Source: an uncultured Actinomyces sp. (GTDB lineage Bacteria > Actinomycetota > Actinomycetes > Actinomycetales > Actinomycetaceae). From it: a stretch of 9,197 nt of DNA. The stretch is taken from the NCBI GenBank assembly GCA_938030835.1, contig CALHID010000009.1, positions 1 through 9,197 of the forward strand, read 5' to 3'. The notes beneath the pieces are model-generated. The model had not been told where the DNA came from. It saw nothing but the letters and a program-made list of their open reading frames with translations, and searched no databases. The position numbers and the translations under genes were made by a program. Shown piece after piece: positions 1 to 6,690 of the stretch; the first letter of the stretch is position 1, and each line of letters starts with the position of its first letter.

Positions 1-2384
1 CGAAGGTTCCCGTGCGCCGCATGGTCTTCCACGAAATCACGAAGGAAGCGATCCAACGCGCTCTGGACAATACTCGCGAGCTCGACACCGACCTTGTCGA
101 TGCCCAAGAAACTCGCCGAATTCTTGACCGTCTTTACGGCTACGAAGTTTCACCGCTGCTCTGGCGCAAGATTCGCCCCTCCCTGTCCGCGGGTCGCGTG
201 CAGTCGGTCGCAACGCGCTTGGTTGTTGATCGCGAGCGCGACCGCATGTCGCATGTGAGTGCGGAGTACTGGTCGATCGATACCCAGTTTGCCGCTTCGG
301 GTCAGTCTTTTGGTGCAAAGGTTTCGCACATCGATGATCGTCCCGTCGCAACCGGTTCCGATTTCGATGAAAACGGTCGACTTTCCACGAAGGCTGTGAA
401 GAATGAGGCCTTCCATTTGGACTCCCATTCCGCGCCGCTCTTCGCTGCAGCGCTCGAGGCCGCGCGCGATTCCGCAATCGATTCTGTCCAACAGAAGCCC
501 TACCGCCGTCGCCCGGCAGCTCCCTTCACGACTTCGACGCTGCAGCAGGAGGCCTCACGCAAGCTCCACTGGAACGCTTCCTCGACGATGCGTACCGCTC
601 AGTCCCTGTATGAGTCGGGCTTCATCACCTACATGCGTACCGACTCTACGGCCCTGTCCTCGCAGGCCATTAAGGCTGCCCGCCAGCAGGCTAAAGAACT
701 TTATGGGGCCGAGGCCGTGGCTGAGAAGCCGCGCATCTACGGCACCACCTCCAAGGGTGCGCAAGAAGCTCACGAGGCCATTCGCCCCGCCGGGGATCAC
801 TTCCGCACCCCCGCGCAAGTTGCCTCGGTTTTGAATCGTCAGCAGCTCGCCCTTTATGACTTGATTTGGAAGCGAACCGTCGCTTCACAGATGGCCGATG
901 CCCTTGGCTTTACCGCAACCATCCGCGTGCGGACCGATGTTGAGGTCGAAGGTCAGCCTCACGCAGTGCTCTCCAGCGCCTCGGGAACTGTTATTACTTC
1001 CCCCGGCTTCAGGTTGGCCTACCAGGAAGGCCAGGACAAGGGACGCTACGACGCGGAAACAACCGATGCTGAGAAGACCCTTCCTCAGGTGAGCGAAGGG
1101 GAACTTGCGCTGCTTGAAGAAGCGCAGGCGCAGGGACACCAGACTCAGCCTCCGGGACGCTACACCGAAGCAACCCTAGTGAAGACCATGGAAGAGCTCG
1201 GAATTGGTCGCCCCTCGACCTATGCGGCAACGATTCAAACCATTGGTGATCGCGGCTACGTCACCCACCGAGGCCAGTACTTGGTTCCGACTTGGCTGGC
1301 CTTCTCGGTCACGCGACTGATGGAAGAGAATCTGTCGAACCTGGTCGACTACGACTTCACGGCATCGATGGAAAACGATCTGGACCAGATCGCTGCGGGA
1401 AGCGAGGATCGCCACGAGTTCTTGAGCACCTTCTACTTCGGTGCAGATGGAAAGGGCGACGCTGACGGCCTGAAGTTCCAGGTTGAATCCCTGGGAGACG
1501 ATATTGATGCCCGTGCGGTGAACTCCATTGACATGGGAAATGGCGTCACCTTGCGAGTGGGTCGGTACGGACCCTATATGGAGAAGGCCGATGGGACGCG
1601 CGCAAATGTGCCGCCCGAGGTCGCACCCGATGAGTTGACCGAAGAGAAGATCGCGGAACTCTTCGCGCTTGCTGCAGATGATGGACGCGAGCTGGGAATC
1701 GATCCCGTAAGCGGGCACATGCTGGTTGCAAAGAACGGCCGCTACGGTCCCTACGTGACGGAAATTCTGCCCGGAGAAACCGAGGAAGCGGAAGCTTCTG
1801 AAGACGGGAAGCCCGCGAAGAAGACACGAAAGAAGGCTGCGGCAAAACCGCGCACGGCCTCGTTGTTCAAGTCGATGGATCTGGCGACCATCACACTGGA
1901 GGATGCACTTGCGCTGCTTTCGCTTCCGCGTGAGGTCGGTGTTGATCCCTCTGACGGTGAAGTCATCACTGCGCAAAACGGTCGTTACGGCCCGTACCTA
2001 AAGAAGGGCAGTGATTCGCGCACTCTTCCCAATGAAGATCAGCTTCTGACGATCACCTTGGACGAGGCGCTGGGGATCTACTCTCAGCCCAAGCAACGAG
2101 GCCGCGGGGCAGCAAAGCCCCCGCTGCGTGAGTTTGGTGAAGATCCGGTGTCGGGTAAGAAGGTCACCGTCAAGGACGGCCGTTTCGGCCCCTACATCAC
2201 CGATGGTGAAACCAATGTGACGGTTCCGCGCGCCGAAACCGTCGAGGACCTGACCGCTGAACGCGCGTACGAACTTCTGGCCGATAAGCGCGCGAAGGGC
2301 CCGGCTCCCAAGCGCACCCGTAAGACGACTGCGAAGAAGACAACAACTCGACGCGCGACGAAGAAGGCTTCGACAAAGAAGTAA
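1..2384 (+). CDS. topA: DNA topoisomerase I (type IA), 5' end cut by window edge
   Basis: Relaxes negatively supercoiled DNA by cutting one strand through a 5'-phosphotyrosine link. The frame is open from base 3 (first residues KVPVRRMVFHEI), so the gene enters from outside the window. The missing part is the N-terminal TOPRIM region, and neither the GTG at 12 nor the ATG at 21 should be read as the true start. Visible are the LSAGRVQSVATR gate segment (about bases 186-221) and the active-site motif ITYMRTDS, with the catalytic Tyr codon at 630-632. The C-terminal half carries four topoisomerase C-terminal repeats, each marked by GR(Y/F)GPY (near 1560, 1738, 1980 and 2178). Lysine-rich segments lie between two repeats (near 1810-1850) and at the tail. 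There are no Cys4 zinc fingers, as is usual for actinobacterial TopA, where the basic tail is thought to aid DNA binding and processivity. A 10-base inverted repeat follows the stop codon. Confidence 0.97.
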   Translation, partial: KVPVRRMVFHEITKEAIQRALDNTRELDTDLVDAQETRRILDRLYGYEVSPLLWRKIRPSLSAGRVQSVATRLVVDRERDRMSHVSAEYWSIDTQFAASGQSFGAKVSHIDDRPVATGSDFDENGRLSTKAVKNEAFHLDSHSAPLFAAALEAARDSAIDSVQQKPYRRRPAAPFTTSTLQQEASRKLHWNASSTMRTAQSLYESGFITYMRTDSTALSSQAIKAARQQAKELYGAEAVAEKPRIYGTTSKGAQEAHEAIRPAGDHFRTPAQVASVLNRQQLALYDLIWKRTVASQMADALGFTATIRVRTDVEVEGQPHAVLSSASGTVITSPGFRLAYQEGQDKGRYDAETTDAEKTLPQVSEGELALLEEAQAQGHQTQPPGRYTEATLVKTMEELGIGRPSTYAATIQTIGDRGYVTHRGQYLVPTWLAFSVTRLMEENLSNLVDYDFTASMENDLDQIAAGSEDRHEFLSTFYFGADGKGDADGLKFQVESLGDDIDARAVNSIDMGNGVTLRVGRYGPYMEKADGTRANVPPEVAPDELTEEKIAELFALAADDGRELGIDPVSGHMLVAKNGRYGPYVTEILPGETEEAEASEDGKPAKKTRKKAAAKPRTASLFKSMDLATITLEDALALLSLPREVGVDPSDGEVITAQNGRYGPYLKKGSDSRTLPNEDQLLTITLDEALGIYSQPKQRGRGAAKPPLREFGEDPVSGKKVTVKDGRFGPYITDGETNVTVPRAETVEDLTAERAYELLADKRAKGPAPKRTRKTTAKKTTTRRATKKASTKK

Positions 2385-2403
2385 CGAGAAGGAATTTTCT
2401 TTC

Positions 2404-2442
2404 GCCCACCCGCTGCCAAAATGGACGCAAATGCGGGTGGGC
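2404..2442 (+). terminator. Perfect 10-bp inverted repeat between topA and tmk
   Basis: GCCCACCCGC (2404-2413) and GCGGGTGGGC (2433-2442) are exact reverse complements separated by a 19-base loop, starting 20 bases after the topA stop. The position suits a topA terminator or attenuator. No T-run follows the stem (next bases ACTGTCAAG), so it is not a classical intrinsic terminator. Stems without a U-tail are often proposed as terminators in actinobacteria, but an mRNA-stabilising or regulatory hairpin is equally possible. The right arm ends 17 bases before the chosen tmk start. The alternative tmk ATG at 2421 lies inside the loop. Confidence 0.4.
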
Positions 2443-2459
2443 ACTGTCAAGATAGAGAC

Positions 2460-3203
2460 ATGAGATCAATGGGTAGTGGTGCACAGGCGGGGCGCGGACT
2501 CTTCATCACCTTTGAAGGTGGTGATGGGACCGGTAAAAGTACCCAAATTCAGCGGGTACGACGCTGGTTTGAAGAACGTGGTCAGCACGTCGTTGTGACG
2601 CGGGAACCCGGTGGAACAGAGTTGGGCACCACCTTGCGTCAATTGGTTCAAAACGGGCCGGAAGATGTTGATCCTCGCACCGAAGCACTGCTGTATGCCG
2701 CTGATCGCGCCTACCATGTCGCAACCCTGATCAGGCCAGCCCTTGAACGCGGGGAAATTGTTCTGGTCGATCGCTACATTGACTCGTCTTTGGCCTATCA
2801 GGGAGCTGCGCGCAGCTTGGGTGTGGATGAAATCCGCAGCCTGTCCATGTGGGCAACGGAAAGTTTGCTCCCCGATCTCACTCTGCTGATTGACGTTCCA
2901 CCAGAAGTTGCCGCCAGGCGTCGCGGTGGCGAACCGGACCGCATGGAACGTGAATCTATGGAATTCCATGAGCGCGTTCGCCACCAGTATTTAGCACTTG
3001 CGGATTCTGAAGCAGATCGCATTGTCGTCATTGATGGTGTGGGTACCGAAGATCAGGTCTTCAGTGAAATTCGCGGAGTTCTGGAAGAACGCGTTGATGC
3101 AGCCTTCCAGGGATTGCCCGAAGAAGCTGCAGAAAATGTCAAGCCCGTTGAATCTCAGGCAACGCTCTGGGCTCTTCTGGAAGAGGATGGCATTCTTCTG
3201 TGA
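2460..3203 (+). CDS. tmk: Thymidylate kinase (dTMP kinase)
   Basis: Phosphorylates dTMP to dTDP with ATP in the cytoplasm, the last dedicated step toward dTTP. Counting from the ATG at 2460 (247 aa), the P-loop FEGGDGTGKST is at about residues 18-28. It is followed by TREPGGTE, the dTMP-site DRY motif in VDRYIDSSLAYQG, and a lid segment containing GGEPDRME. The frame is also open to an ATG at 2421, but that start would add 13 unconserved residues and lie in the loop of the 2404-2442 hairpin, so 2460 (or 2469) is preferred. No strong Shine-Dalgarno sequence is visible. The C-terminus runs about 35 residues past the usual end of bacterial Tmk (roughly 210 aa), with an acidic tail ending ALLEEDGILL. 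The stop overlaps the holB start by 4 bases, suggesting coupled translation. Confidence 0.96.
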   Translation: MRSMGSGAQAGRGLFITFEGGDGTGKSTQIQRVRRWFEERGQHVVVTREPGGTELGTTLRQLVQNGPEDVDPRTEALLYAADRAYHVATLIRPALERGEIVLVDRYIDSSLAYQGAARSLGVDEIRSLSMWATESLLPDLTLLIDVPPEVAARRRGGEPDRMERESMEFHERVRHQYLALADSEADRIVVIDGVGTEDQVFSEIRGVLEERVDAAFQGLPEEAAENVKPVESQATLWALLEEDGILL

Positions 3204-4447
3204 GCGTTTGGGATGAATTGGTCGGCCAGGAACATGCCCTGGCGGTATTGCAACAGGCGGCTCAAGGCGCCCGAGCAATCGTTGACCATGCCCAAGAGGC
3301 ACATCCAGCTGCGGACACTTCCGGCTCCGTGCGCGCAGATGCCTCGTCCGTGACTGTGCCAACTGATGACCTATCCCGCTCAATGACCCATGCATGGCTC
3401 ATCACCGGGCCTCCCGGTTCGGGGCGCTCGGTTGCGGCAATCGCTTTTGCAGCGGCCCTTGAGTGCACCGGAGAGTTCCCAGGATGCGGACAATGTCCAG
3501 GATGCCGCACCACAATAGCTCGGACGAATGGCGATGTCTCGATCCTCACCACGGAATCCACGCAAATTCGTATCGATGAGGTTCGCCAGATCGTCTTGCG
3601 TGCCCAGACCGCACCTTCGCAGGGACGTTGGCGGGTCATCGTCATTGAAGATGCTGACCGGATGATGGAACGCACGGCGAATGTTCTTCTTAAGGCAATT
3701 GAAGAACCACCAGAGCGTACCGTTTGGCTGCTCTGTGCGCCCAGTGCAGAAGACATGATCACCACCATCCGTTCGCGATGCCGGCATCTGGGACTGCGAA
3801 TTCCAGATCCGCACGCTGTCGCAGACCTTCTTGTTCGTCGTGACGGTGTTGAGCCTGCGGATGCGCTATCCGCAGCCCGTGCGGCGCAATCGCATATCGG
3901 CTTGGCTCGCGCGCTGGCCAAAGACCCACAGATGCGCCAACGTCGTCGGGCAATTATCACTGCCCCGGCACAGGTGCGTTCTGTTGGTGAAGCGGTCTTT
4001 GCCGCAGAGGACCTTCTCGCCATCGCGAAAACTCAAGCAGAATCCCAATCTGAAGAACGCAATGCCCGCGAAAAGGCTGAACTTATGCGCCAGTTGGGAA
4101 TGGAAGAAGGTCAGAGCCCTGCCTCGCATCAGCGTGCACGTATCCGTGAACTTGAAGAAGACCAGAAGCGGCGCTCAAAGCGAGCCATTCAAGATTCCCT
4201 TGATCGAGCCCTCGTCGACCTCTTGGGAATCTATAGGGACGTTCTCATGCGTCAATTGGGAACGGATCAAGAGCCAATCAATGATGACTGCTTAGATCTC
4301 ATCGACCAGCTCTGCGCTCAATCCACCCCTCAGCAGACCATGAAGCGAGTCCAAGCGATTGAGGAAGCTCGAAAGCGGCTGACAACAAACATGTCAGTCC
4401 CTCTGATTTTGGAATCGATGGCACTCTCACTTCGACCGCAGGTCTAG
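3200..4447 (+). CDS. holB: DNA polymerase III clamp loader, delta-prime subunit
   Basis: Part of the clamp-loader complex that places the sliding clamp on DNA for the replicative polymerase. The 415-aa length is normal for actinobacterial delta-prime. It starts at GTG 3200, overlapping the tmk stop as GTGA, with a purine-rich GGAAGAGG (3179-3186) upstream. Visible motifs are VGQEHAL near the N-terminus, a Walker-A-like GPPGSGRS (70-77) with Arg in place of the usual Lys, and a zinc module with C89, C96, C99 and C102. A Walker-B-like VIVIEDAD lies at about 146-153 and the Ser-Arg-Cys finger SRC at 192-194. The degenerate P-loop fits delta-prime, which is generally a non-ATPase stator, whereas the gamma/tau subunit has intact Lys. 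Residues 26-62 form a low-complexity Ala/Ser/Asp insertion before the Walker A strand, and residues about 275-335 are charged and helical. Pairing of tmk with holB is a common bacterial arrangement. Confidence 0.95.
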   Translation: MSVWDELVGQEHALAVLQQAAQGARAIVDHAQEAHPAADTSGSVRADASSVTVPTDDLSRSMTHAWLITGPPGSGRSVAAIAFAAALECTGEFPGCGQCPGCRTTIARTNGDVSILTTESTQIRIDEVRQIVLRAQTAPSQGRWRVIVIEDADRMMERTANVLLKAIEEPPERTVWLLCAPSAEDMITTIRSRCRHLGLRIPDPHAVADLLVRRDGVEPADALSAARAAQSHIGLARALAKDPQMRQRRRAIITAPAQVRSVGEAVFAAEDLLAIAKTQAESQSEERNAREKAELMRQLGMEEGQSPASHQRARIRELEEDQKRRSKRAIQDSLDRALVDLLGIYRDVLMRQLGTDQEPINDDCLDLIDQLCAQSTPQQTMKRVQAIEEARKRLTTNMSVPLILESMALSLRPQV

Positions 4448-4467
4448 ACATCGAATAGGGTAGAGGC

Positions 4468-5256
4468 ATGAATTCACGCTCCCGCCTGATCGTCTCCGTG
4501 TTGATCGTCCTTGCGCTTGCCACAAACTTTGGCATCGCATACTACGCGAAGAATGCCATCGATCAGGCTGCCACCAGCGCCGCCGCAGGTACCTCGAACA
4601 GCCAAAACAAGGTGACGGTCGCGCATGCAGCAGACCCGCTTCCCGGCAAGCCCACGAAAGAGCAGTTCTACTCTCAGCCGCTCAATTGGCGACAGTGCGA
4701 GGCCTCGGAAATCACAAGCACCGGGGTGTCTGCACCGCGCGATATCGACAAGTACCAGTGTGCGTCGCTGACCGCGCCGCTGGACTGGGAGAACCTCGAC
4801 GGGAATCAAATCACCCTTGCCTTGGCGGTCCACCGCGGAGATCAGAGTGAAGGCAAGGCGCTTTTCTACAACCTCGGTGGTCCCGGCGGAGCGTCGGTCT
4901 CCTCGATTACCTCACAGGTCACCAGCTCCTTGGGAACTGGGCTTGTCTCGGCTTTCGACATCGTTGCTCTGGATCCGCGAGGCGTCGGAGCATCAACCCC
5001 TGTCCGTTGCCGAACTGATGAAGAGCGTGACGGCGACGCAGCGTGCGTTCTTCGTCTTGACGCTGGCGGGTCAGGAAGGTCTCGATGTCCTGGTCGCCGT
5101 GCTTGTCCTGCTTCTCAAAGAGGGAACGGACGTCTTCGGGCTTCGAATCGGGGTGAGCCTTCGCGAATTCGTCGATGCGCGTGTTCTGTGTCTTCTGCTG
5201 TTCGTCAACGAAGGCGCGGAAGCTGGTCTGCTGTTCGTTGCGCTGCTTGGACATGA
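4468..5256 (+). CDS. Secreted or anchored alpha/beta hydrolase (S33 aminopeptidase-like), 3' end lost at a junction
   Basis: The ATG at 4468 is 20 bases after holB, with GTAGAGG close upstream. A hydrophobic segment (residues about 7-26) serves as signal peptide or anchor, then an Ala/Ser/Thr stretch and the pattern WRQC...YQCASLTAPLDW (Cys 77 and 98), typical of actinobacterial tripeptidyl-aminopeptidase-like exported hydrolases. GGPGGAS (137-143) is the oxyanion-hole motif of this group, followed by the strand FDIVALDPRGVGAST (163-177). The nucleophile elbow (GxSYG) and the Asp and His of the triad should follow but are absent. After about residue 188 (base 5031) the frame continues to 5256 only as Arg/Cys-rich sequence antisense to the T7SS gene on the other strand. 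The ORF is therefore a truncated hydrolase fused to antisense sequence, and any product would be inactive. The real hydrolase portion is about 4468-5035. Confidence 0.85.
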   Translation: MNSRSRLIVSVLIVLALATNFGIAYYAKNAIDQAATSAAAGTSNSQNKVTVAHAADPLPGKPTKEQFYSQPLNWRQCEASEITSTGVSAPRDIDKYQCASLTAPLDWENLDGNQITLALAVHRGDQSEGKALFYNLGGPGGASVSSITSQVTSSLGTGLVSAFDIVALDPRGVGASTPVRCRTDEERDGDAACVLRLDAGGSGRSRCPGRRACPASQRGNGRLRASNRGEPSRIRRCACSVSSAVRQRRRGSWSAVRCAAWT

Positions 5257-6166
5257 AGGTGTCGAACTGCTGGGCGGTCGCCTGCGGGTTGTCCTTCACG
5301 AATTCGCGGATCTGGGTTTCTTCCTCGGTGCGCTGCTTGGCGAGGAAGTCCGTCATCGCGTCCTGCTGGCGCTTCTGGTTGTCCTCGATGAGCGACTTAA
5401 TCTCGGTGATGTCCTCGCCGGGGTGCTCTTCCGCATAGCGTTCGAGGGCCTTCGCCTGGTCTTCCTTCTGGCGTTCGTAGAAGGTCTTCAGGTCGGCGTT
5501 TTCCTCGTCGCGCTGCTTTTCGAGGAAGGCGCGCAGTTCGTCTTCACCCACTGCGCACTTGTCGAGGCCGGCGAGCATGCTCGCGAGGGAGTCGTCGCCG
5601 TCCTTCTTGTCCTTGTTGAGGCCCTTGATGACGTCTTCGGCGTTGTTCGGTTTCGGCATGGCGGTGGTACCGCTGACGCCGCCGTTCGAGACGCCCCCGC
5701 TGGAGCCGAGGGAGGGCGCCGCACCGCTGCCGCCGGGAGGCATGCTGGTCCCGCCGCCGGGAGGCACGCTGCCGCTGGGAGGGGTACCTCCGCTCGGCGG
5801 GGTGCTGGGGTTGTCGGGGGTCTCTCCGCTGGGAGGCGCCGGGTCGAGGTCTTCCCCGGGCCCCTTCACGATTTTCTCGTTATCCTTCTCGGCGTCGCGC
5901 ATCCTCTGCTCGAGGTCGAGGAGGCAGTTGCTCAGGCGGTGTTCGGCACCGGCGGCATCGTTGATCATCGCCGCGAGATTCGAGAACTGGTAGGTACACA
6001 CGGCGGTGTACTGCATGAACATCAGCCCGAAGGCGTTCGTGATGACCTGCCCGAGGGTCTGGGTGGCGGTGTCGTAGCAGGAGTCGAGGGTATTGGCGCA
6101 CTCGTCCACTTCACTGGCGTGGCTCTTGAGCCGCTCCAGGTCGATTGCGAGATCGTAGTCTGCCAT
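4919..6166 (-). CDS. Putative type VII secretion substrate: EspC-like helical domain, Pro/Gly linker, 15-residue repeats; 3' end lost
   Basis: The 415-aa ORF starts at ATG 6164-6166, 5 bases after the YbaB-like gene, with no clear Shine-Dalgarno, so translation is probably coupled. Residues 1-101 look like a helical hairpin arranged as in EspC/DUF2580 ESX-associated proteins (LAIDLERLKSHASEVDECA, then a Gly-containing turn region, then a long amphipathic helix). No WXG motif is present; the turn region reads NAFGL. The usual YxxxD/E signal position after the second helix reads DAEKD (91-95), with Asp in place of Tyr. Cysteines at 23, 30, 57 and 81 may form disulfides after export. Residues about 103-175 are a Pro/Gly/Ser linker and 210-377 a charged 15-residue repeat. 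There is no signal peptide or membrane segment. From about residue 378 the frame is antisense to the hydrolase gene, so the native C-terminus is missing. Function is inferred from architecture and neighbours. Confidence 0.72.
   Translation of the reverse strand: MADYDLAIDLERLKSHASEVDECANTLDSCYDTATQTLGQVITNAFGLMFMQYTAVCTYQFSNLAAMINDAAGAEHRLSNCLLDLEQRMRDAEKDNEKIVKGPGEDLDPAPPSGETPDNPSTPPSGGTPPSGSVPPGGGTSMPPGGSGAAPSLGSSGGVSNGGVSGTTAMPKPNNAEDVIKGLNKDKKDGDDSLASMLAGLDKCAVGEDELRAFLEKQRDEENADLKTFYERQKEDQAKALERYAEEHPGEDITEIKSLIEDNQKRQQDAMTDFLAKQRTEEETQIREFVKDNPQATAQQFDTFMSKQRNEQQTSFRAFVDEQQKTQNTRIDEFAKAHPDSKPEDVRSLFEKQDKHGDQDIETFLTRQRQDEERTLRRRHALHQFGNGQGLMLRRLADPEQRCRKPRQAQFPRSW
5030..5041. other. Tail-to-tail junction truncating two unrelated genes
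   Basis: On the + strand, hydrolase-like sequence ends at about base 5031 (residues DEERD). On the - strand, the T7SS substrate's 15-residue repeat is intact through L376 and R377 (codons 5039-5041 and 5036-5038). It then fails at residue 379 (5030-5032), where every earlier unit has Phe, Tyr or Leu but here there is Arg. The remaining 36 residues to the stop at 4919 are antisense to the hydrolase. The breakpoint is thus confined to roughly 5030-5041. No insertion sequence, duplicated target or long repeat is visible there. It may be a rearrangement breakpoint or an artificial chimera. Confidence 0.8.
5036..5539 (-). repeat. Eleven 15-residue (45-base) tandem repeats within the T7SS substrate
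   Basis: Aromatic or aliphatic anchor residues fall exactly every 15 residues: F214, F229, Y244, L259, F274, F289, F304, F319, F334, L349 and F364. The next is due at 379, where the junction cuts. A typical unit reads FLxKQRxEExxxLRx: a hydrophobic pair, a K/R-Q-R or acidic cluster, then L/I three residues before the next anchor. Units vary, and three contain HP or NP turns (after Y244, F289 and F334). A 15/4 spacing (3.75 residues per turn) is compatible with a right-handed coiled coil or stacked helical repeats. The relation is clear in protein and much weaker in DNA, so the repeat is old rather than a recent slippage product. Confidence 0.8.
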
Positions 6167-6171
6167 GGGTA

Positions 6172-6555
6172 TCAGCGCCCGAGTGAGTTCAGGACGGGCT
6201 CAACGGTGGCGGCGTATGCCTCGATCGCACCACCGTCGTCCTGGAAGTCCTGCACGTGGTCGCGCACGAAGGACGCCATGTTACGTCCGGCCTGCGCGTA
6301 GGCTTCCATGATCGAGCGCTCGAGTTCCTCGGCGCTGCCTTCCATCGCGTTGTCGTCGATGGAGATCTTGGTGAGACGACCGTCTGAGTTCACCTCGACC
6401 TCGACGTCACGGTTGGTGTCCGTGCCGGTGATTCGAGCGCTGGTCAGGCGATCGACGAGTTGCTTGATTGCGTTGGCCTTCTTCTCGGCCGCAGCAATCT
6501 GATCTTTCAGCATCTGTTCAAATTCTTCGGGCGTCTGCCCCATCACATCTACCAT
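6172..6555 (-). CDS. YbaB/EbfC-family protein, EspL-like, in a T7SS gene context
   Basis: A 127-aa protein with a long N-terminal charged helix (EEFEQMLKDQIAAAEKKANAI, about residues 10-30), then strands in DVEVEVNSDGRLTKISIDD (about 50-68), then another helix (EELERSIMEAYAQAGRNMA). This is the alpha-beta-beta-beta-alpha pattern of YbaB/EbfC. Classical YbaB is a dimeric nucleoid-associated protein, but EspL of the mycobacterial ESX-1 locus has the same fold and supports ESX-1 substrates. Here the downstream neighbour is a putative T7SS substrate, and the genes upstream are mycosins, so an EspL-like chaperone role is the likelier inference. The start ATG (6553-6555) has AGGA 7 bases upstream, which overlaps a perfect inverted repeat (6557-6571). 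A second ATG at 6541-6543 is possible. The gene-symbol espL is not assigned because orthology cannot be shown here. Confidence 0.8.
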   Translation of the reverse strand: MVDVMGQTPEEFEQMLKDQIAAAEKKANAIKQLVDRLTSARITGTDTNRDVEVEVNSDGRLTKISIDDNAMEGSAEELERSIMEAYAQAGRNMASFVRDHVQDFQDDGGAIEAYAATVEPVLNSLGR

Positions 6556-6556
6556 A

Positions 6557-6571
6557 CGGTTATCCTAACCG
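6557..6571. promoter_or_regulatory. Inverted repeat overlapping the YbaB-like gene's ribosome-binding site
   Basis: CGGTTA-TCC-TAACCG is a perfect 6-base inverted repeat with a 3-base spacer, one base upstream of the YbaB-like start codon. On the minus strand it reads CGGTTAGGATAACCG and contains the AGGA ribosome-binding site and a TAGGAT box resembling an actinobacterial -10 element. A repressor bound here, or a small mRNA hairpin, would occlude initiation. A 6-base palindrome can arise by chance, so the regulatory role is only suggested. Confidence 0.35.
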
Positions 6572-6616
6572 ACGAGATGGAAATATGGGAGCCGCTTCAA
6601 CCTGCGAGACACCCAC

Positions 6617-6659
6617 CAATTCTCAGTAAATCCACCGACTGGATGATTGTTCAGAATTG
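6617..6659. terminator. Imperfect stem-loop downstream of the second subtilase
   Basis: Outer arms CAATTCT (6617-6623) and AGAATTG (6653-6659) are exact complements, and an inner TCCA (6631-6634) / TGGA (6640-6643) pair closes a 5-base loop. The bases between pair only partly. It begins about 30 bases after the subtilase stop, in the AT-richest part of the 135-base gap. It could end the mycosin transcript or act as a dyad operator for the YbaB-like gene. There is no T-run on either side, which weakens the terminator reading. Confidence 0.25.
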
Positions 6660-6690
6660 ACACATCACTCCGCGACAGCGGATGCACCAG

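Noticed and set aside
1176..1976. Minus-strand open frame of 266 codons inside topA
   Set aside because: Antisense to the conserved topA repeats, with no ribosome-binding site or domain pattern.
2421..2459. Upstream ATG extending Tmk by 13 residues
   Set aside because: The added residues are not like any Tmk N-terminus, no ribosome-binding site precedes it, and the ATG lies in the loop of a strong hairpin.
5000..5060. Insertion sequence or integrase-mediated insertion at the junction
   Set aside because: No transposase, terminal inverted repeat, target duplication or tRNA-like attachment site can be seen on either side.
5036..5539. Possible CRISPR array because of a regular 45-base period
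   Set aside because: The period is in protein sequence only. The DNA units are not near-identical and there is no direct-repeat/spacer pattern.
4817..6301. Long + strand open frame of 494 codons
   Set aside because: It runs antisense to the T7SS substrate gene. It is rich in Val/Leu/Gly/Arg with no recognisable domain, as expected for the complement of a charged, G+C-rich gene. The - strand frame has the ordered repeat, the linker and a start 5 bases from the upstream gene.
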